A stretch of 64,000 nucleotides of DNA from Halobacillus yeomjeoni (GTDB taxonomy: Bacteria; Bacillota; Bacilli; Bacillales; Halobacillaceae), in NCBI RefSeq assembly GCF_020171525.1, contig NZ_JAIVAI010000003.1, positions 124,001-188,000 of the forward strand. The letters are read 5' to 3'. The translations under genes and the position numbers were made by a program. Below the pieces are notes generated by a model that had not been told where the DNA came from, did not search any database, and saw nothing but the letters and a program-made list of their open reading frames with translations. Below are positions 20,042 to 30,653 of the stretch, in pieces. Positions within the stretch are counted from its first letter, which is position 1, and each line of letters opens with the position of its first letter.

Positions 20042-21058
20042 TCAGCGTTCTGTCCAAGGTCCACCATCAAGGCTCAATTTCGGAAACTGTTTACAGCCTT
20101 TTTCCCAAAGGTTAAGGGCCTTGGATGGATCTCCTGTATGATATGAGGCAATACTGTACCATTTATAATAGACTTTCCGACGAACTACTTGTTTATCCCT
20201 TAAAACACTGAATCGCTCGACTGCTTCCTTATATAACCCTGCCCGCGCCAAAGTTTCGGCAATAGCCAGCTTCTGCTGTTCATGCATAGGGAATACATTT
20301 CTCAAGAGCTCGACGTGTCCGTGGGCTTCGTCACGTTTGTCCATTTCCAAATAAAAGGTTGCCAAGTTGACGTGACTTTGAATGTTGGAAGGCTCTTTTT
20401 CAAGACAATCCACCTCAATATCAACAGCCTCTGATTCTTCTCCGCTCATAAATAAGGCGTATGCGTATTTATGCTTTGCGGTAGTGAATTCAGGGAACAT
20501 CTGCATCATCTCATGAAGGACGCCAATAGCTTCTTCCCACTCTTCATGCTCAAGGTGGTAGAAAGCTGTTTCTTGATAAATCAGTAATTCATCTTCATCA
20601 TCAAAAGCCCATTCATCATCTTCGTCATCTTCATCCAACGACTCCAACATGTCAATCAACTGCTGAGCCGCTTCCTCAAACTCTCCGTCTTCTGCGTACT
20701 CCATATAGGTGTCTGCATACTTTTTAGCATCTTTCAACAGCCCTAAATGAGCATAATTATTCGCCATAAGATAATAGCAATCTACATACTCTTTTCCGAA
20801 TTTCGTCAGAACCTCACTCAACAATTGATTCGCCGCATGGTAAGAGCCTACTTCTGTATATACGACAGAAAGCTGGCATTGGTAAAGAGGTTCATCAGGC
20901 GAAGTATCGATCGCTTTTTTCAACCATTTGACGGCTGCATTGAAACGGCGTTTCTGAAATGCCTGTATGCCATGAGAGAAATAAAACTTCCCTGATGGTA
21001 AAAAAGGGATGATATTCGACTGATCTTGAGCTGCTGCACTTTGTAGTGATGTCGTCAT
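20042..21058 (-). CDS. TPR-repeat protein (YvcD-like)
   Basis: A 338-residue helical repeat protein, probably a protein-protein interaction scaffold. Tetratricopeptide repeats are visible at about residues 26-60 (FSHGIQAFQKRRFNAAVKWLKKAIDTSP), 65-125 and 160-270. A very acidic stretch (residues 146-160, nearly all D/E) interrupts the repeats. A GGAGG site precedes the ATG. It starts 91 bases after hisI with no terminator, so readthrough from the his operon is likely. The specific function is unknown. Confidence 0.82.
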   Translation of the reverse strand: MTTSLQSAAAQDQSNIIPFLPSGKFYFSHGIQAFQKRRFNAAVKWLKKAIDTSPDEPLYQCQLSVVYTEVGSYHAANQLLSEVLTKFGKEYVDCYYLMANNYAHLGLLKDAKKYADTYMEYAEDGEFEEAAQQLIDMLESLDEDDEDDEWAFDDEDELLIYQETAFYHLEHEEWEEAIGVLHEMMQMFPEFTTAKHKYAYALFMSGEESEAVDIEVDCLEKEPSNIQSHVNLATFYLEMDKRDEAHGHVELLRNVFPMHEQQKLAIAETLARAGLYKEAVERFSVLRDKQVVRRKVYYKWYSIASYHTGDPSKALNLWEKGCKQFPKLSLDGGPWTER

Positions 21059-21149
21059 GACCGTCCTCCTAATTCCGTTACAATCTCACTAATAAAGCAG
21101 TATAACACAGAAATGCATTTAGAAGTAGGAGGAATTTGGTACATTTTAT

Positions 21150-21773
21150 TCAAGAATGACGTTTTTCCAATACATTCAGTACTTCATCCAAGGAGACATT
21201 TCGGTCTGTCAGAAGAAGTAAAAGGTGGAAGAGAAGGTCGGCGGATTCAAGCGCCATTTCCTCCGGGTCATCATTTTTAGCAGCAATAATGACTTCACCC
21301 GCTTCTTCACCGATCTTTTTCGCAATCCTGTCCACACCTTCCTGGAACAATTGCGCTGTGTAGGAGCCTTCAGGCAGCGTCGACTTTCTTTCAGCCAACA
21401 CTTGTTGTAACTGATCTAAAATGTAATAACGGTCCTCTTTCGGAGATGTACTTCCTTCAGTCAATCTTTCAGAAAAACAGCTGTAATCTCCTTTGTGACA
21501 AGCCGGGCCTTGAGGGATGACTTGAACGAGGAGAGCATCCTGGTCGCAATCATAACGGATTTCTTTGACCTTTTGAATATTGCCGGATGTTTCACCTTTG
21601 TGCCATAGCTCCTGGCGGGATCGGCTGTAAAATACAGTCTCTCCGACCTCCAGCGTTTTTTCTAAAGACTCTTTACTCATGTAAGCCAGAGTCAAAACGG
21701 ATTTTGAGCGTGCATCTTGGACAATGGCAGGTACGAGACCTTTTTCGTCAAACTTGATGTCTTTTATATTCAT
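21150..21773 (-). CDS. hisI: Bifunctional phosphoribosyl-AMP cyclohydrolase / phosphoribosyl-ATP pyrophosphohydrolase
   Basis: Catalyses the second and third steps of histidine synthesis (HisIE fusion, 207 residues). The N-terminal HisI domain (about 1-115) has the metal-binding [10 protein letters not shown] and [11 protein letters not shown] motifs and [10 protein letters not shown]; the C-terminal HisE domain (about 118-207) has [16 protein letters not shown] and [13 protein letters not shown]. It overlaps hisF by 4 bases (ATGA type). It is the last biosynthetic gene of the operon. Confidence 0.96.
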   Translation of the reverse strand: MNIKDIKFDEKGLVPAIVQDARSKSVLTLAYMSKESLEKTLEVGETVFYSRSRQELWHKGETSGNIQKVKEIRYDCDQDALLVQVIPQGPACHKGDYSCFSERLTEGSTSPKEDRYYILDQLQQVLAERKSTLPEGSYTAQLFQEGVDRIAKKIGEEAGEVIIAAKNDDPEEMALESADLLFHLLLLLTDRNVSLDEVLNVLEKRHS

Positions 21774-22528
21774 CGGACGGTCACTCCTCTCTCTTTCAAA
21801 TAGCTTTTTACATTCATGACAGAAGTTTCTTTGTAATGGAATATGGATGCAGCCAATGCTGCGTCTGCATCGACTTCGGTGAATACTTCATAAAAATGCT
21901 CACTCGAACCCGCACCGCCTGAAGCGATGACAGGGACACTCACTACTTTTTGGACAGCCTCAAGGAGCGGAAGATCAAAACCAGTCTTTTCCCCATCTTT
22001 GTTCATAGACGTCAGCAGGATTTCACCAGCACCCAGACGTACCGCTTCCTGCGCCCATTCGGTCACTTCCCAGTCCGTCGGAGTTCTTCCCCCGTGTGTA
22101 TAGACCCGCCATGATTTCAATTCTTCATCATAACGAGCATCGATGGCGACAACGATACATTGGCTTCCAAAGTAGTCTGCCCCCTCAGTAATCAATTCAG
22201 GGCGTTGGACTGCAGATGAGTTGAGCGAAACTTTATCGGCACCATTCCGGAGAGTTTCTTTGATATCCTCAAGCGTCCGGATACCTCCTCCAACCGTAAA
22301 AGGAATGGCCAGTTCAGACGCAACAGAGCGAACGACATCAATCATCGTTTTCTTTCCTTCATGACTTGCAGAAATATCTAAAAATACGAGCTCATCCGCT
22401 CCTTGTTCATCATAGACTTTAGCCAGCTCCACCGGATCTCCAGCATCACGAATATCCACAAACTGAATGCCTTTGACGACTCGCCCGTCCTTTACATCTA
22501 AACACGGGATGATTCGTTTGGATAACAT
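21770..22528 (-). CDS. hisF: Imidazole glycerol phosphate synthase, cyclase subunit
   Basis: Cyclase half of IGP synthase, which with HisH converts PRFAR and glutamine-derived ammonia to IGP and AICAR. A 252-residue (beta/alpha)8 barrel with [14 protein letters not shown] (catalytic Asp11), [11 protein letters not shown], the second acid in [14 protein letters not shown] and [13 protein letters not shown]. It overlaps hisI by 4 bases and meets hisA at one base, indicating translational coupling. Confidence 0.97.
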   Translation of the reverse strand: MLSKRIIPCLDVKDGRVVKGIQFVDIRDAGDPVELAKVYDEQGADELVFLDISASHEGKKTMIDVVRSVASELAIPFTVGGGIRTLEDIKETLRNGADKVSLNSSAVQRPELITEGADYFGSQCIVVAIDARYDEELKSWRVYTHGGRTPTDWEVTEWAQEAVRLGAGEILLTSMNKDGEKTGFDLPLLEAVQKVVSVPVIASGGAGSSEHFYEVFTEVDADAALAASIFHYKETSVMNVKSYLKERGVTVR

Positions 22529-23259
22529 CAGGACTCCTCCACTTCTAGGGCTTCTGACAAGCTGAAGCGGTTGGAATAGAGAGCTTTTCCGACAATAGAA
22601 CCGATTACATGCTGCGTCTGGTACTGCTTCAACACTTGAAGGTCCGCAAGACCCTGGATTCCACCAGATGCAATGACATCCACACCCGTCTCCTTAGCTA
22701 AATGTACGATTTCCTGTACATTCGGACCTGAAAGCATTCCATCTTTCGCAATATCCGTGTAGATGAACGTTTGCGCTCCTTCTTCCGCTAATGCAAGTCC
22801 AAGGTCGACCGCCTTCACTTCTGAAGACTCAAGCCACCCTTCTGTTGAGACATATCCGTCCCTCGCATCTAAACCAATCGCTATTTTTTCTTTGTATTTT
22901 CGGATCAAGCTTTTCGTCAATTTCGGATCCCTTACTGCCAATGAACCGATGATGACACGGTCGACGCCTTGATCCAGATAAAAGCGGACATCTTCTTCAG
23001 AACGGATTCCTCCACCGATTTGAACGCGGCAATCCAACTCATTCGCTACCCGCAACACATGACCAGCATTTTGTTTGGAACCTTCTTTCGCTCCATCAAG
23101 ATCTACCATGTGAATCCATGAAGCACCTGCTGCTGCGAATTCTTTAGCTACTTCAAATGGATCTTCTCCATATACCGTTTCTTTATCAAAATCCCCTTGT
23201 TCCAATCGTACACATTTTCCATCTCTCATATCGATAGCCGGATAGATTGTAAAACTCAT
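22528..23259 (-). CDS. hisA: ProFAR isomerase
   Basis: Isomerises ProFAR to PRFAR by an Amadori rearrangement. A 243-residue TIM barrel with [27 protein letters not shown], the acid in [14 protein letters not shown] and VIASGGIQ. It lies 11 bases after hisH and abuts hisF. Confidence 0.97.
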   Translation of the reverse strand: MSFTIYPAIDMRDGKCVRLEQGDFDKETVYGEDPFEVAKEFAAAGASWIHMVDLDGAKEGSKQNAGHVLRVANELDCRVQIGGGIRSEEDVRFYLDQGVDRVIIGSLAVRDPKLTKSLIRKYKEKIAIGLDARDGYVSTEGWLESSEVKAVDLGLALAEEGAQTFIYTDIAKDGMLSGPNVQEIVHLAKETGVDVIASGGIQGLADLQVLKQYQTQHVIGSIVGKALYSNRFSLSEALEVEES

Positions 23260-23270
23260 TTAAAAACTCC

Positions 23271-23900
23271 TCACTGTTTGACCATTACTTTACAAAAGTT
23301 TTCTAAGAGCCGCATGCCAGGTTCTCCACTTTTTTCAGGGTGGAATTGACTGGCTACTAAATTTCCTCTTCCAATGATTGCAGGAACCTCTAAATGATAG
23401 TCAGAGGTTGCATATAAAATTTCAGGGTGATCGGTTTGAACGACAAACGAGTGGACGAAATAAACAAAGTCCTCCCCGACTTCGTTCAGTAACCCCTTAT
23501 CCGGTTGATGAATGTTCAACCTGTTCCACCCCATATGTGGGACTTTATAAGAATTGCCGTTTTCATCCACACCAGGAAACTTGACGATGGTTCCAGGAAA
23601 TAAACCAAGCCCCTCCGTTTGTCCACCTTCCTCACTGGACTCAAATAAAAGCTGCATACCCAGGCAGATCCCATAAATAGGCACGCCCTCATTCACTTTC
23701 TCCTTGATGAATGTGATGAATCCATGGTCCCCCAAAGCTTTCATCGCATCAGGAAACGCTCCGACGCCGGGAAGAATATATCCGTCACATTCAGAGATTT
23801 TTTCAGGGCGGTCTCCCACCTTATAAGGGACATCCAGACGCTCCAAAGCTTTTGAAACACTGAATAAATTCCCCATTCCGTAATCAATGATTCCTATCAT
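23271..23900 (-). CDS. hisH: Imidazole glycerol phosphate synthase, glutaminase subunit
   Basis: Class I glutamine amidotransferase that supplies ammonia to HisF. About 209 residues; the nucleophile Cys is in GICLGMQLLFESSEEG and the His/Glu pair in QFHPEKSG. The two leading Met codons (23903 and 23900) both overlap the hisB stop; I give 23900 because [11 protein letters not shown] is the usual family start, but either is possible. Confidence 0.96.
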   Translation of the reverse strand: MIGIIDYGMGNLFSVSKALERLDVPYKVGDRPEKISECDGYILPGVGAFPDAMKALGDHGFITFIKEKVNEGVPIYGICLGMQLLFESSEEGGQTEGLGLFPGTIVKFPGVDENGNSYKVPHMGWNRLNIHQPDKGLLNEVGEDFVYFVHSFVVQTDHPEILYATSDYHLEVPAIIGRGNLVASQFHPEKSGEPGMRLLENFCKVMVKQ

Positions 23901-24490
23901 CATAAACTTCCTTTCGTACTCGGTACTCCTTTGACACGAGGATCGATTTGAGTCGCTTCATCCAGTGCTCTGGCTAAAGCCTTGAACATCGCTTCAATGA
24001 TATGGTGCGTATTATGACCATGATGAAGGACGATATGTAAATTCATTCGAGCTTCTACTGCAAATTTCCAGAAAAATTCATGGACGTTTTCTGTATCAAA
24101 CGTACCGACACGCCCTTTTGGCAGCTCAGCCTTCCATTCGAAATGTGGACGGTCACTCAAGTCCACGGCTACCGTGACTAACGTTTCATCCATCGGCAGC
24201 GTCATGGATCCATAACGTTTCATGCCGTGTTTGTCCCCTACCGCTTCACGAAACGCTTGTCCGAGACAGATTCCGATATCTTCGGTCAAATGGTGGTCAT
24301 CCACCTCAACATCTCCATGACCTTTGACTGTCAAATTGAAAAGCCCATGCTTAGCGAAAAGTTCCAACATGTGGGATAAAAATGGCGTTTGTACGTCCAA
24401 GTCGGAGCTTCCCTGTCCATCTATGGAAAGCTCCAACTCGATATCTGTCTCTCTCGTCTTTCTCTTGATTTCAGCTTTTCGATCATTCAT
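23900..24490 (-). CDS. hisB: Imidazoleglycerol-phosphate dehydratase
   Basis: Dehydrates IGP to imidazole acetol-phosphate; Mn-dependent. 196 residues with the metal-binding histidine motifs [31 protein letters not shown] and [12 protein letters not shown] place the start at ATG 24490, which overlaps the hisD stop as ATGA; an in-frame ATG at 24499 is an alternative. As in other Firmicutes it lacks the N-terminal histidinol-phosphatase domain of enterobacterial HisB. Confidence 0.95.
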   Translation of the reverse strand: MNDRKAEIKRKTRETDIELELSIDGQGSSDLDVQTPFLSHMLELFAKHGLFNLTVKGHGDVEVDDHHLTEDIGICLGQAFREAVGDKHGMKRYGSMTLPMDETLVTVAVDLSDRPHFEWKAELPKGRVGTFDTENVHEFFWKFAVEARMNLHIVLHHGHNTHHIIEAMFKALARALDEATQIDPRVKGVPSTKGSL

Positions 24491-25764
24491 GATTTCCATC
24501 GCTCCTTACGTATCTCCACGGCGCGCGCATGGGCTTCCAACCCTTCCAACCGTGCGAACCTGGCAATTTTATCAGCATTTTCCTTCATAGCTTGTGCACT
24601 GTATGAAATCACACTCGATTTTTTCACAAAGTCATCGACGTTCAATGGACTTGAAAAACGAGCCGTTCCATTGGTCGGAAGCACATGATTGGGTCCAGCA
24701 AAGTAGTCCCCGACCGGTTCACTACTGTATGGCCCGAGGAAAATCGCTCCAGCATGCTTGATTCTTCCTAACTCTTGAAATGGATCTTCCGTAATGATTT
24801 CCAAGTGTTCAGGAGCGATTTCATTGATGGTTTCTACTGCTTCATTCCACGTTTCACAAAGAATGATCATGCCGTAGTCTTCAACGCTTTTCCTTGCAAT
24901 TTCTTCTCTCGGAAGGTCGGCAAGCTGCCTCTCTACTTCCGATTGGACCTGCTCAGCTAATGAAGAACTGGTGGTGACAAGAACGCTTGAAGACCTTGCA
25001 TCGTGCTCAGCCTGCGATAGTAAATCCCCTGCCACTTCTGCAGCTTCAGCCGTATCATCAGCTAAGACGGCAATTTCACTGGGACCGGCAATCATATCGA
25101 TATCGACATCTCCGAAAACCTCACGCTTTGCGAGCGCAACGAATACATTCCCGGGTCCTGTGATTTTATCGACGGCTTGAATCGATTCCGTACCGTAAGC
25201 CAGAGCCGCTACTGCCTGAGCGCCGCCGACTTTATAAACATCTTCCACACCTAAAATATGAGCGGATAGGAGCACTCCCGCAGGTACTTTTCCATCCTTC
25301 CCGGGAGGAGTCACCATCACAATCCTCTCCACACCCGCGACTTGCGCTGGAATGATGTTCATGAAAACGGATGAAGGATATGCGGCCGTACCGCCTGGAA
25401 CATATACACCTGCAGCATCGATCGGTGTGATCTTTTGTCCTAAGATCGTTCCATTACTTTGTGTGTCAAACCATGATTTCGTCGATTGTTTTTCATGGAA
25501 AGCCCGGATATTGTCTGCGGCTTCTTTCAAAATTTGCACGTATTCTCCATCCAGTGAATCATACGCTTCTTCAAATTCTTCGCTGGTCACTTTGTAATCA
25601 TCAAGTTTCACACCGTCAAAACGCTCTGTATAGGATAAAACGGCTTGATCACCGTTTTCTTTCACATCCTGGATAATGGATTGGACAATTTTTCTCTGTT
25701 CTTCGGTCCCTTGATCGACTGTACGTCTTAGATTGATCCGGTCACTTTTTCGGATGATTTTCAT
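24487..25764 (-). CDS. hisD: Histidinol dehydrogenase
   Basis: Zn-dependent, NAD-linked four-electron oxidation of histidinol to histidine. 425 residues; motifs include [46 protein letters not shown] (zinc ligands) and [18 protein letters not shown]. It overlaps hisG by 4 bases at its start and hisB at its end. Confidence 0.97.
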   Translation of the reverse strand: MKIIRKSDRINLRRTVDQGTEEQRKIVQSIIQDVKENGDQAVLSYTERFDGVKLDDYKVTSEEFEEAYDSLDGEYVQILKEAADNIRAFHEKQSTKSWFDTQSNGTILGQKITPIDAAGVYVPGGTAAYPSSVFMNIIPAQVAGVERIVMVTPPGKDGKVPAGVLLSAHILGVEDVYKVGGAQAVAALAYGTESIQAVDKITGPGNVFVALAKREVFGDVDIDMIAGPSEIAVLADDTAEAAEVAGDLLSQAEHDARSSSVLVTTSSSLAEQVQSEVERQLADLPREEIARKSVEDYGMIILCETWNEAVETINEIAPEHLEIITEDPFQELGRIKHAGAIFLGPYSSEPVGDYFAGPNHVLPTNGTARFSSPLNVDDFVKKSSVISYSAQAMKENADKIARFARLEGLEAHARAVEIRKERWKS

Positions 25765-26399
25765 ACTTCTTCCCCTTCCATGACCTCACTCAATTTATTT
25801 ACCATCCGGTCGATCTCCTCACTTTTCAATCGATAGCTGACAGGGTTTACGATCAACCGGGATGTGATATCTGCAATCTTTTCGTATTCGACTAATCCAT
25901 TTTCTCTAAGCGTGCGGCCGGTAGACACGATATCGACAATTCGATCCGCCAAACCGATCAGCGGCGCCAATTCAATCGAACCATTCAATGGAATGATTTC
26001 TATCTGCTCGCCTTGTTCTCGGAAATAATCCGAAGCGACTTTCGGATATTTCGTAGCGATTTTAGGCGCAATCCGGTTCATCGGCTGATCAGGCAGGCCT
26101 GCCACTGCTACATAGCAAGGACTGATTTTCAAATCCAGGACTTCATAAACATCCCGGTCCTGCTCGAGCAGCACATCTTTACCTGCAATTCCGATATCTG
26201 CAGCACCATACTCTACATAAGTGACAACGTCCATCGGTTTCGCCATCATGATTTGAATGTTTTGTTCCGGAAATTCAAGAATCAATTTCCTCGACTCATC
26301 CTGGTCCGCTCCCAAATCATAACCGGCCTGTTTCATAAGTTCTGCCGCTTCTTCATAAATGCGTCCCTTCGGCATAGCAATGGTAAGTTTGTTACTCAT
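25761..26399 (-). CDS. hisG: ATP phosphoribosyltransferase, catalytic subunit (short form)
   Basis: Commits PRPP and ATP to histidine synthesis. About 212 residues, the short form that lacks the regulatory C-terminal domain and works only with HisZ, which is encoded immediately upstream. Motifs: [60 protein letters not shown] chose ATG 26399; a GTG at 26408 in frame is the alternative. It overlaps the end of hisZ. Confidence 0.95.
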   Translation of the reverse strand: MSNKLTIAMPKGRIYEEAAELMKQAGYDLGADQDESRKLILEFPEQNIQIMMAKPMDVVTYVEYGAADIGIAGKDVLLEQDRDVYEVLDLKISPCYVAVAGLPDQPMNRIAPKIATKYPKVASDYFREQGEQIEIIPLNGSIELAPLIGLADRIVDIVSTGRTLRENGLVEYEKIADITSRLIVNPVSYRLKSEEIDRMVNKLSEVMEGEEV

Positions 26400-27576
26400 C
26401 CTGTCCACCCCCAGCCTCTGTCATATCTTCTGTATTTGCTAATTCCTGCTTGAATGATTGAACATCCGGGATTTGATCAACATGTTGAAGCAATACAGAA
26501 TATCCATTCTTTCTGTATTCCTTCGCTTTTTGCATCCCTCGCTGGAACGAGTCGTCATCTACGATGATTCCTATACGTTCATCGTTATCTTCACTTTCAT
26601 TCAGCGCTTCTACCAGACGTTCTACGTGGATCGCGAAACCGGTCGCGGAAGCATTGAGCTGGAAGGAAGGCAGTAACGCATCATAGCGCCCGCCATTACA
26701 TAGCAGCGCTCCAAGATTGGGAGCATAGCCTTCGAATAGAATGCCGGTGTAATAATCCATGTGACTGATCAAATTCAAGTCGAATTGGATATACTTCTCC
26801 ACTCCATGTTGTTTCAATAGACGATAAAGCTGTTTCAAGTCATTGACCGCCTGCATACACGATTGGTTACGAGCCAGTGATCGGCTTGATTCGAAGATTT
26901 CTTCTCCTCCACGAAGGGAAAGAAGCTGAAGCAGAGCCTGCTGTTTATCGTGTTTGATCGAGAGTTGTTTAACGGCTTCTCTAAACCCTACATAATTTTT
27001 TCTATATAGGTACTCTAATAGACGATCGATCGTTTCATCGTCATCTTCAAGAAGATCACTGAAAAAAGCTTTTACATAACCGATGTGACCTACGGTAATG
27101 ACGAAATCGTCAAGACCTGCTTTTTTCAACGAATCGACTAACAAAGCGATCACTTCTGCATCACCGAACGATGAATGATCGCCGATCAATTCTGTCCCCA
27201 CTTGTTCAAATTGTGCAGGCTTTCCACCCTCCGTCTGTTGAGCACGGAAAACCGGTCCATCATAGGCAAGACGAAGAGGAAATTCAGAATTCTTCAATTG
27301 TGAAGCAGCTACGCGTGCTATGGGAGCTGTCATGTCCGGACGCAGTACGAGCGTGTGCCCTTGCTGGTCCAGCAGCTTGAACAACTGCTGATCCAAGGTT
27401 GCACTCACTTCTCCCACTGTTTCGTGATATTCAAGAAAAGGCGTGTCCATAAAGGAGTAGCCGTGGGCAATGATTTCTTCCGATAACTGTTTTCTTACTT
27501 TTGCTTTTTGTCTATAAAAAAAGGGAAGCGTATCGCGCATTCCCAGTGGTTTTTCAAACATTAAACGCTTTACCAA
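26392..27576 (-). CDS. hisZ: ATP phosphoribosyltransferase regulatory subunit HisZ
   Basis: Class II aaRS-like (HisRS paralogue) subunit that activates and feedback-regulates short HisG. 394 residues if the TTG at 27576 is used; AAAGGA lies about 10 bases upstream of it. The in-frame ATG at 27561 ([14 protein letters not shown]) would have its ribosome site too far away. The motif 2-like [13 protein letters not shown] and GGRYDALL regions of the HisRS fold are visible. It is the first gene of hisZGDBHAFI. Confidence 0.93.
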   Translation of the reverse strand: MVKRLMFEKPLGMRDTLPFFYRQKAKVRKQLSEEIIAHGYSFMDTPFLEYHETVGEVSATLDQQLFKLLDQQGHTLVLRPDMTAPIARVAASQLKNSEFPLRLAYDGPVFRAQQTEGGKPAQFEQVGTELIGDHSSFGDAEVIALLVDSLKKAGLDDFVITVGHIGYVKAFFSDLLEDDDETIDRLLEYLYRKNYVGFREAVKQLSIKHDKQQALLQLLSLRGGEEIFESSRSLARNQSCMQAVNDLKQLYRLLKQHGVEKYIQFDLNLISHMDYYTGILFEGYAPNLGALLCNGGRYDALLPSFQLNASATGFAIHVERLVEALNESEDNDERIGIIVDDDSFQRGMQKAKEYRKNGYSVLLQHVDQIPDVQSFKQELANTEDMTEAGGGQDE

Positions 27577-27617
27577 TGGAATTCATTCCTTTCGACAAAT
27601 CCTTTACTTCGCTAATA

Positions 27618-27633
27618 TGTTAACATGCTAACA
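27618..27633. promoter_or_regulatory. Palindrome in the his operon leader, candidate operator
   Basis: TGTTAACATGCTAACA is a 16-bp palindrome with one mismatched pair, enclosing ATGTTAACAT with its flank. It lies downstream of the putative -10 box and about 40 bases before the hisZ start, a repressor-like position. The binding protein is not known to me; a histidine-responsive regulator is an inference. Confidence 0.5.
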
Positions 27634-27682
27634 AAATGAAGATATACCGTCAATCATTAATACTCCATGGTTTCCCTCTTTC

Positions 27683-27691
27683 ATCATAGCA
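27683..27691 (-). promoter_or_regulatory. Putative extended -10 promoter of the his operon
   Basis: On the minus strand TGC-TATGAT, an extended -10 box (hexamer at 27683-27688), about 107 bases upstream of hisZ. The -35 region is poor. There is no T-box sequence (AGGTGGTACCGCG-like) in the leader. Confidence 0.5.
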
Positions 27692-27815
27692 GAAACTAAG
27701 ACGAAAAACGGGTGTTAACCTGCCTTTGGTGTGTTTTTTGAACGAATTTTCCGAATTATGTCTTATTTAGGATGATCAGGGGAAAAAATATAAAGTTTCT
27801 CTGCGTAATCTTAGA

Positions 27816-27862
27816 AACAAAAAACACCTCTATTTGTTTAATCTCAACAAAATAGAGGTGTC
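27816..27862 (-). terminator. Terminator of the gene at 27868
   Basis: ACACCTCTATTT-GTT/AAC-AAATAGAGGTGT-type stem with one bulge; TTTTTTG follows on the minus strand. Confidence 0.88.
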
Positions 27863-27867
27863 TATAC

Positions 27868-28686
27868 TCAGCGGTACCTGGTTTGCAGCAAAAATAAAAA
27901 GGCGACCAGGGAATGCGGGATGTCATCCCGCTTTTTCCACTCGATCAGAGAACCGTATACATCATTGAAGTCGTCAGCTGCTTCACGTGGAATAGCTCCT
28001 TCTTTCATGACCGCCCACACATTTCCATCCTGATCCTTGATGGTGAAATGGCCAATCACAGGATCTCCCTCTGCACTCCAACGGACATAATTTTTCTCAA
28101 TATACCGGTAGACTTTTTGTCCCGTCGATTTATTTTTCATTTCTTTCGTGTATGCGACATAGGTTCCATCCATCTGCTGGACATAGCCCCTCCAGGTGAA
28201 TCCACCCTTTTTCTCCAGATGATAGATTTCCTTTCCATGATCGGCCCTCATCTTATAATCCGCAGGTCGAATTGAACCATAGGAAAGAAAGGTGGCAAAG
28301 AAAGAAACCAGGCTGTGTCTGCTTCTCGTCTTCTCTTGAACTGAGAAATAAATTTGTTTATTCATATCATACATATGAGATTCTCCGGCTTCTTTTTCAT
28401 TCGCTCCTATGTACATGCGGGCGGGCGCCTTATCAAAAAATATATCTTCATCGTCCTTCAGGGCACGCTCGGTGCGTTTCGCTTTTTGTATATCCCGATA
28501 TCCCATTTGAATCAATCTCCCCCCACTGATTGCAAATAGAGGACCATACAAGAATGCAAGGACAGTGCTTCCTGGATCATATGTAAAAAATCCGATAATA
28601 AAAATAAGAGATACGGCAGCCAAACAGGCTCCTGTTATGAGTTGACGTTTTCCGTCTTTTTCAATCAATTCTCTGACATCTGTCAT
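27868..28686 (-). CDS. Hypothetical two-helix membrane protein
   Basis: I do not recognise this family. From ATG 28686, with GAGGAGG upstream, the product is 272 residues: two hydrophobic helices near the N-terminus (about 20-38 and 43-60), then a soluble domain of about 200 residues, rich in charged and aromatic residues (GGFTWRGYVQQMDGTYVAYTKE, KVYRYIEKNYVRWSAEGDPVIGHFTIKDQDGNVWAVMKEG). The last part resembles a beta-rich domain of the kind seen in LURP/scramblase-like proteins, which is only an impression. It is monocistronic between the his operon and glpD. Confidence 0.65.
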   Translation of the reverse strand: MTDVRELIEKDGKRQLITGACLAAVSLIFIIGFFTYDPGSTVLAFLYGPLFAISGGRLIQMGYRDIQKAKRTERALKDDEDIFFDKAPARMYIGANEKEAGESHMYDMNKQIYFSVQEKTRSRHSLVSFFATFLSYGSIRPADYKMRADHGKEIYHLEKKGGFTWRGYVQQMDGTYVAYTKEMKNKSTGQKVYRYIEKNYVRWSAEGDPVIGHFTIKDQDGNVWAVMKEGAIPREAADDFNDVYGSLIEWKKRDDIPHSLVAFLFLLQTRYR

Positions 28687-28769
28687 TTCACTTCCTCCTC
28701 TCACAATGATTACGGATGGGAACGTGCAGAAGTTTCATTTCAATGAAAATACTCTATTTAATGAGTCCA

Positions 28770-28804
28770 GAAAAAAGCCTCCCACATGATTTGTGGGAGG
28801 CTTC
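28770..28804 (-). terminator. glpD terminator
   Basis: AAGCCTCCCACA and its complement with a 5-base loop; six T follow on the minus strand, 8 bases after the glpD stop. Confidence 0.92.
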
Positions 28805-28810
28805 AGTATC

Positions 28811-30481
28811 TTACTTCACATACTCAACTGGAGTGTCTGCTTCTTCCAAAAGAAGATTCAATTCATCCGTATATTGTTTCTTCTGTTCATCTGAATAACC
28901 CAGTTCTTTTGCCATGAATTCAATAACTGATTCTTTATGATCGTGTACCCATTGAATATCAAAGAACAACGCTCCTGTACGTCTTACGAAGAAGTCGACC
29001 GGTTTGAAAGTCAATTCGTTTTCCAAGCCGTATACGAGTTGAGCAAAAACAACCGGATCGATATTTTCTTTTTCTGCATCTTGCTTACGGTTCTTATAAA
29101 TGCCGTACACTTTATCTACATTCGCTCCATAAAGTCGCACGAGCCGATCCGCCTGTTTTTCACTCAATCCAAGAGACTGCCCGATGTTGATACGTTCGGT
29201 CTTAAAGCGTTCGAAACCTTTCGATCCGTTCACTTCCCCGCCGGAAATCGGCATGTGTTTCGTCTCCGAATCCGAGTAACGGATGCCGTACTCTTCCATC
29301 AACTGATCTCTTACGATACCGACAGCTGTTTCCGCCATCTTCCGGTAACCGGTCAGCTTACCTCCAGCCATTGAAATGAGACCTGAATCCGAAATGAAGA
29401 TCTCGTCCTTTCTGGAGATTTCTGAAGGGTCTTTCCCTTCTTCATGGATCAATGGACGGATGCCGGCCCAGCTTGATTCCACATCATCCGCTGTCACCTC
29501 AACCGTAGGGAACATCATCTTGATCGCATCCAAAATATAATCCCTGTCTTCTTCGGTCATCGTCGGATGAGCAATTTCTTCTGTATATTTGGTATCGGTC
29601 GTTCCTACATACGTTTTTCCATCACGAGGAATAGCGAAAATCATACGACCATCCGGGCTGTCGAAATAGATCGCCTGCTTCAACGGGAATACGGATTGAT
29701 CGAAAACGAGGTGGACACCTTTTGTCAGTTGAAGGGTTTTCCCTTTTTTAGATCCATCGATCTCGCGTAGTTCATCCACCCAAGGACCACCAGCATTGAT
29801 GATCTTCTTGGCTTTTACATGGTATTGCTCACCAGTGACGGTATCCTCGATTTTCGCTCCGCTCAATGTACCATGCTCGTTGTAGATGAAGTCGACGACT
29901 TTCGCATAGTTCGTTGAGCATGCTCCATACTCAACCGCTTTTTTCATCACTTCCAGCGTAAGGCGGGCATCGTCCGTTTTATATTCTACGTAGACTCCTG
30001 CACCTTTGAGACCTTCTCTCTTAACCAACGGCTCCCGCTCAATCGCTTCTTCAGGAGTAAGCATCGTACGACGTTCTGACTTTTTCACTCCAGCCAAATA
30101 ATCATAAACACGAAGGCCGAGGTTCGTAGATAATGGACCGAAATTTCCTCCTTCGTGGAAAGGAAGCATCATCCATTCCGGAGTTGTGACATGTGGTCCA
30201 TTTTCATAAACGATTTCCCGTTCTTTTCCTACTTCGGCCACCATTTTCACTTCAAATTGTTTCAAATAACGCAAACCGCCATGGACAAGCTTTGTGGAAC
30301 GGCTTGATGTACCGGCAGCAAAGTCCTGCATTTCCACTACCGCCGTTTTCATTCCTCGGCTGGCTGCATCCAATGCAATTCCTGAGCCGGTAATTCCTCC
30401 TCCGATGACAAGGACGTCCCACTCTTCCTGGGTCAGTTTTTGAAATTGTTCGTTTCTTTCGTAACTAGAAAATGAAGTCAT
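28811..30481 (-). CDS. glpD: Aerobic glycerol-3-phosphate dehydrogenase
   Basis: FAD-dependent, membrane-associated enzyme that oxidises glycerol 3-phosphate to dihydroxyacetone phosphate, passing electrons to quinone. 556 residues from ATG 30481, which has AAAAGGAGAG upstream; the frame extends to 30526 without a site. The N-terminal FAD motif DVLVIGGGITGSGIALDAASRG, SRSTKLVHGGLRYL, NAGGPWVDE and the C-terminal DAO_C helical domain are present. It is preceded by its own promoter, a possible cre site and a leader terminator, as in GlpP-controlled glpD of B. subtilis. Confidence 0.97.
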   Translation of the reverse strand: MTSFSSYERNEQFQKLTQEEWDVLVIGGGITGSGIALDAASRGMKTAVVEMQDFAAGTSSRSTKLVHGGLRYLKQFEVKMVAEVGKEREIVYENGPHVTTPEWMMLPFHEGGNFGPLSTNLGLRVYDYLAGVKKSERRTMLTPEEAIEREPLVKREGLKGAGVYVEYKTDDARLTLEVMKKAVEYGACSTNYAKVVDFIYNEHGTLSGAKIEDTVTGEQYHVKAKKIINAGGPWVDELREIDGSKKGKTLQLTKGVHLVFDQSVFPLKQAIYFDSPDGRMIFAIPRDGKTYVGTTDTKYTEEIAHPTMTEEDRDYILDAIKMMFPTVEVTADDVESSWAGIRPLIHEEGKDPSEISRKDEIFISDSGLISMAGGKLTGYRKMAETAVGIVRDQLMEEYGIRYSDSETKHMPISGGEVNGSKGFERFKTERINIGQSLGLSEKQADRLVRLYGANVDKVYGIYKNRKQDAEKENIDPVVFAQLVYGLENELTFKPVDFFVRRTGALFFDIQWVHDHKESVIEFMAKELGYSDEQKKQYTDELNLLLEEADTPVEYVK

Positions 30482-30593
30482 TCCGATCTCTCCTTTTATA
30501 TGATGGCTCAAATTTTTCAATGTCATATGATACCTTTATTCCCTAATCTGCATAGAAATATGTCCTTTTACACACATCATCGATGACGGGAAT

Positions 30594-30646
30594 AAAAAAA
30601 GAGACCACGAAAGACTTTATGCCCAGCATAAAGTTTCGTGGTCTCT
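30594..30646 (-). terminator. Leader terminator upstream of glpD (probable GlpP antitermination site)
   Basis: A 20+ bp stem with GAGACCACGAAA and CTTTATGC segments, a 4-base loop and seven T on the minus strand. It lies between the glpD promoter and start codon, about 115 bases before the gene, so it stops transcription unless an antiterminator acts. glpP is encoded in the same cluster. It also ends glpK transcripts. Upstream on the minus strand is the direct repeat CGGAGA-TA-CGGAGA (30644-30657). Confidence 0.85.
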
Positions 30647-30653
30647 CCGTATC

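Noticed and set aside
27577-27867. T-box riboswitch upstream of the his operon
   Set aside because: I looked for the conserved T-box sequence and a specifier stem; neither is present.
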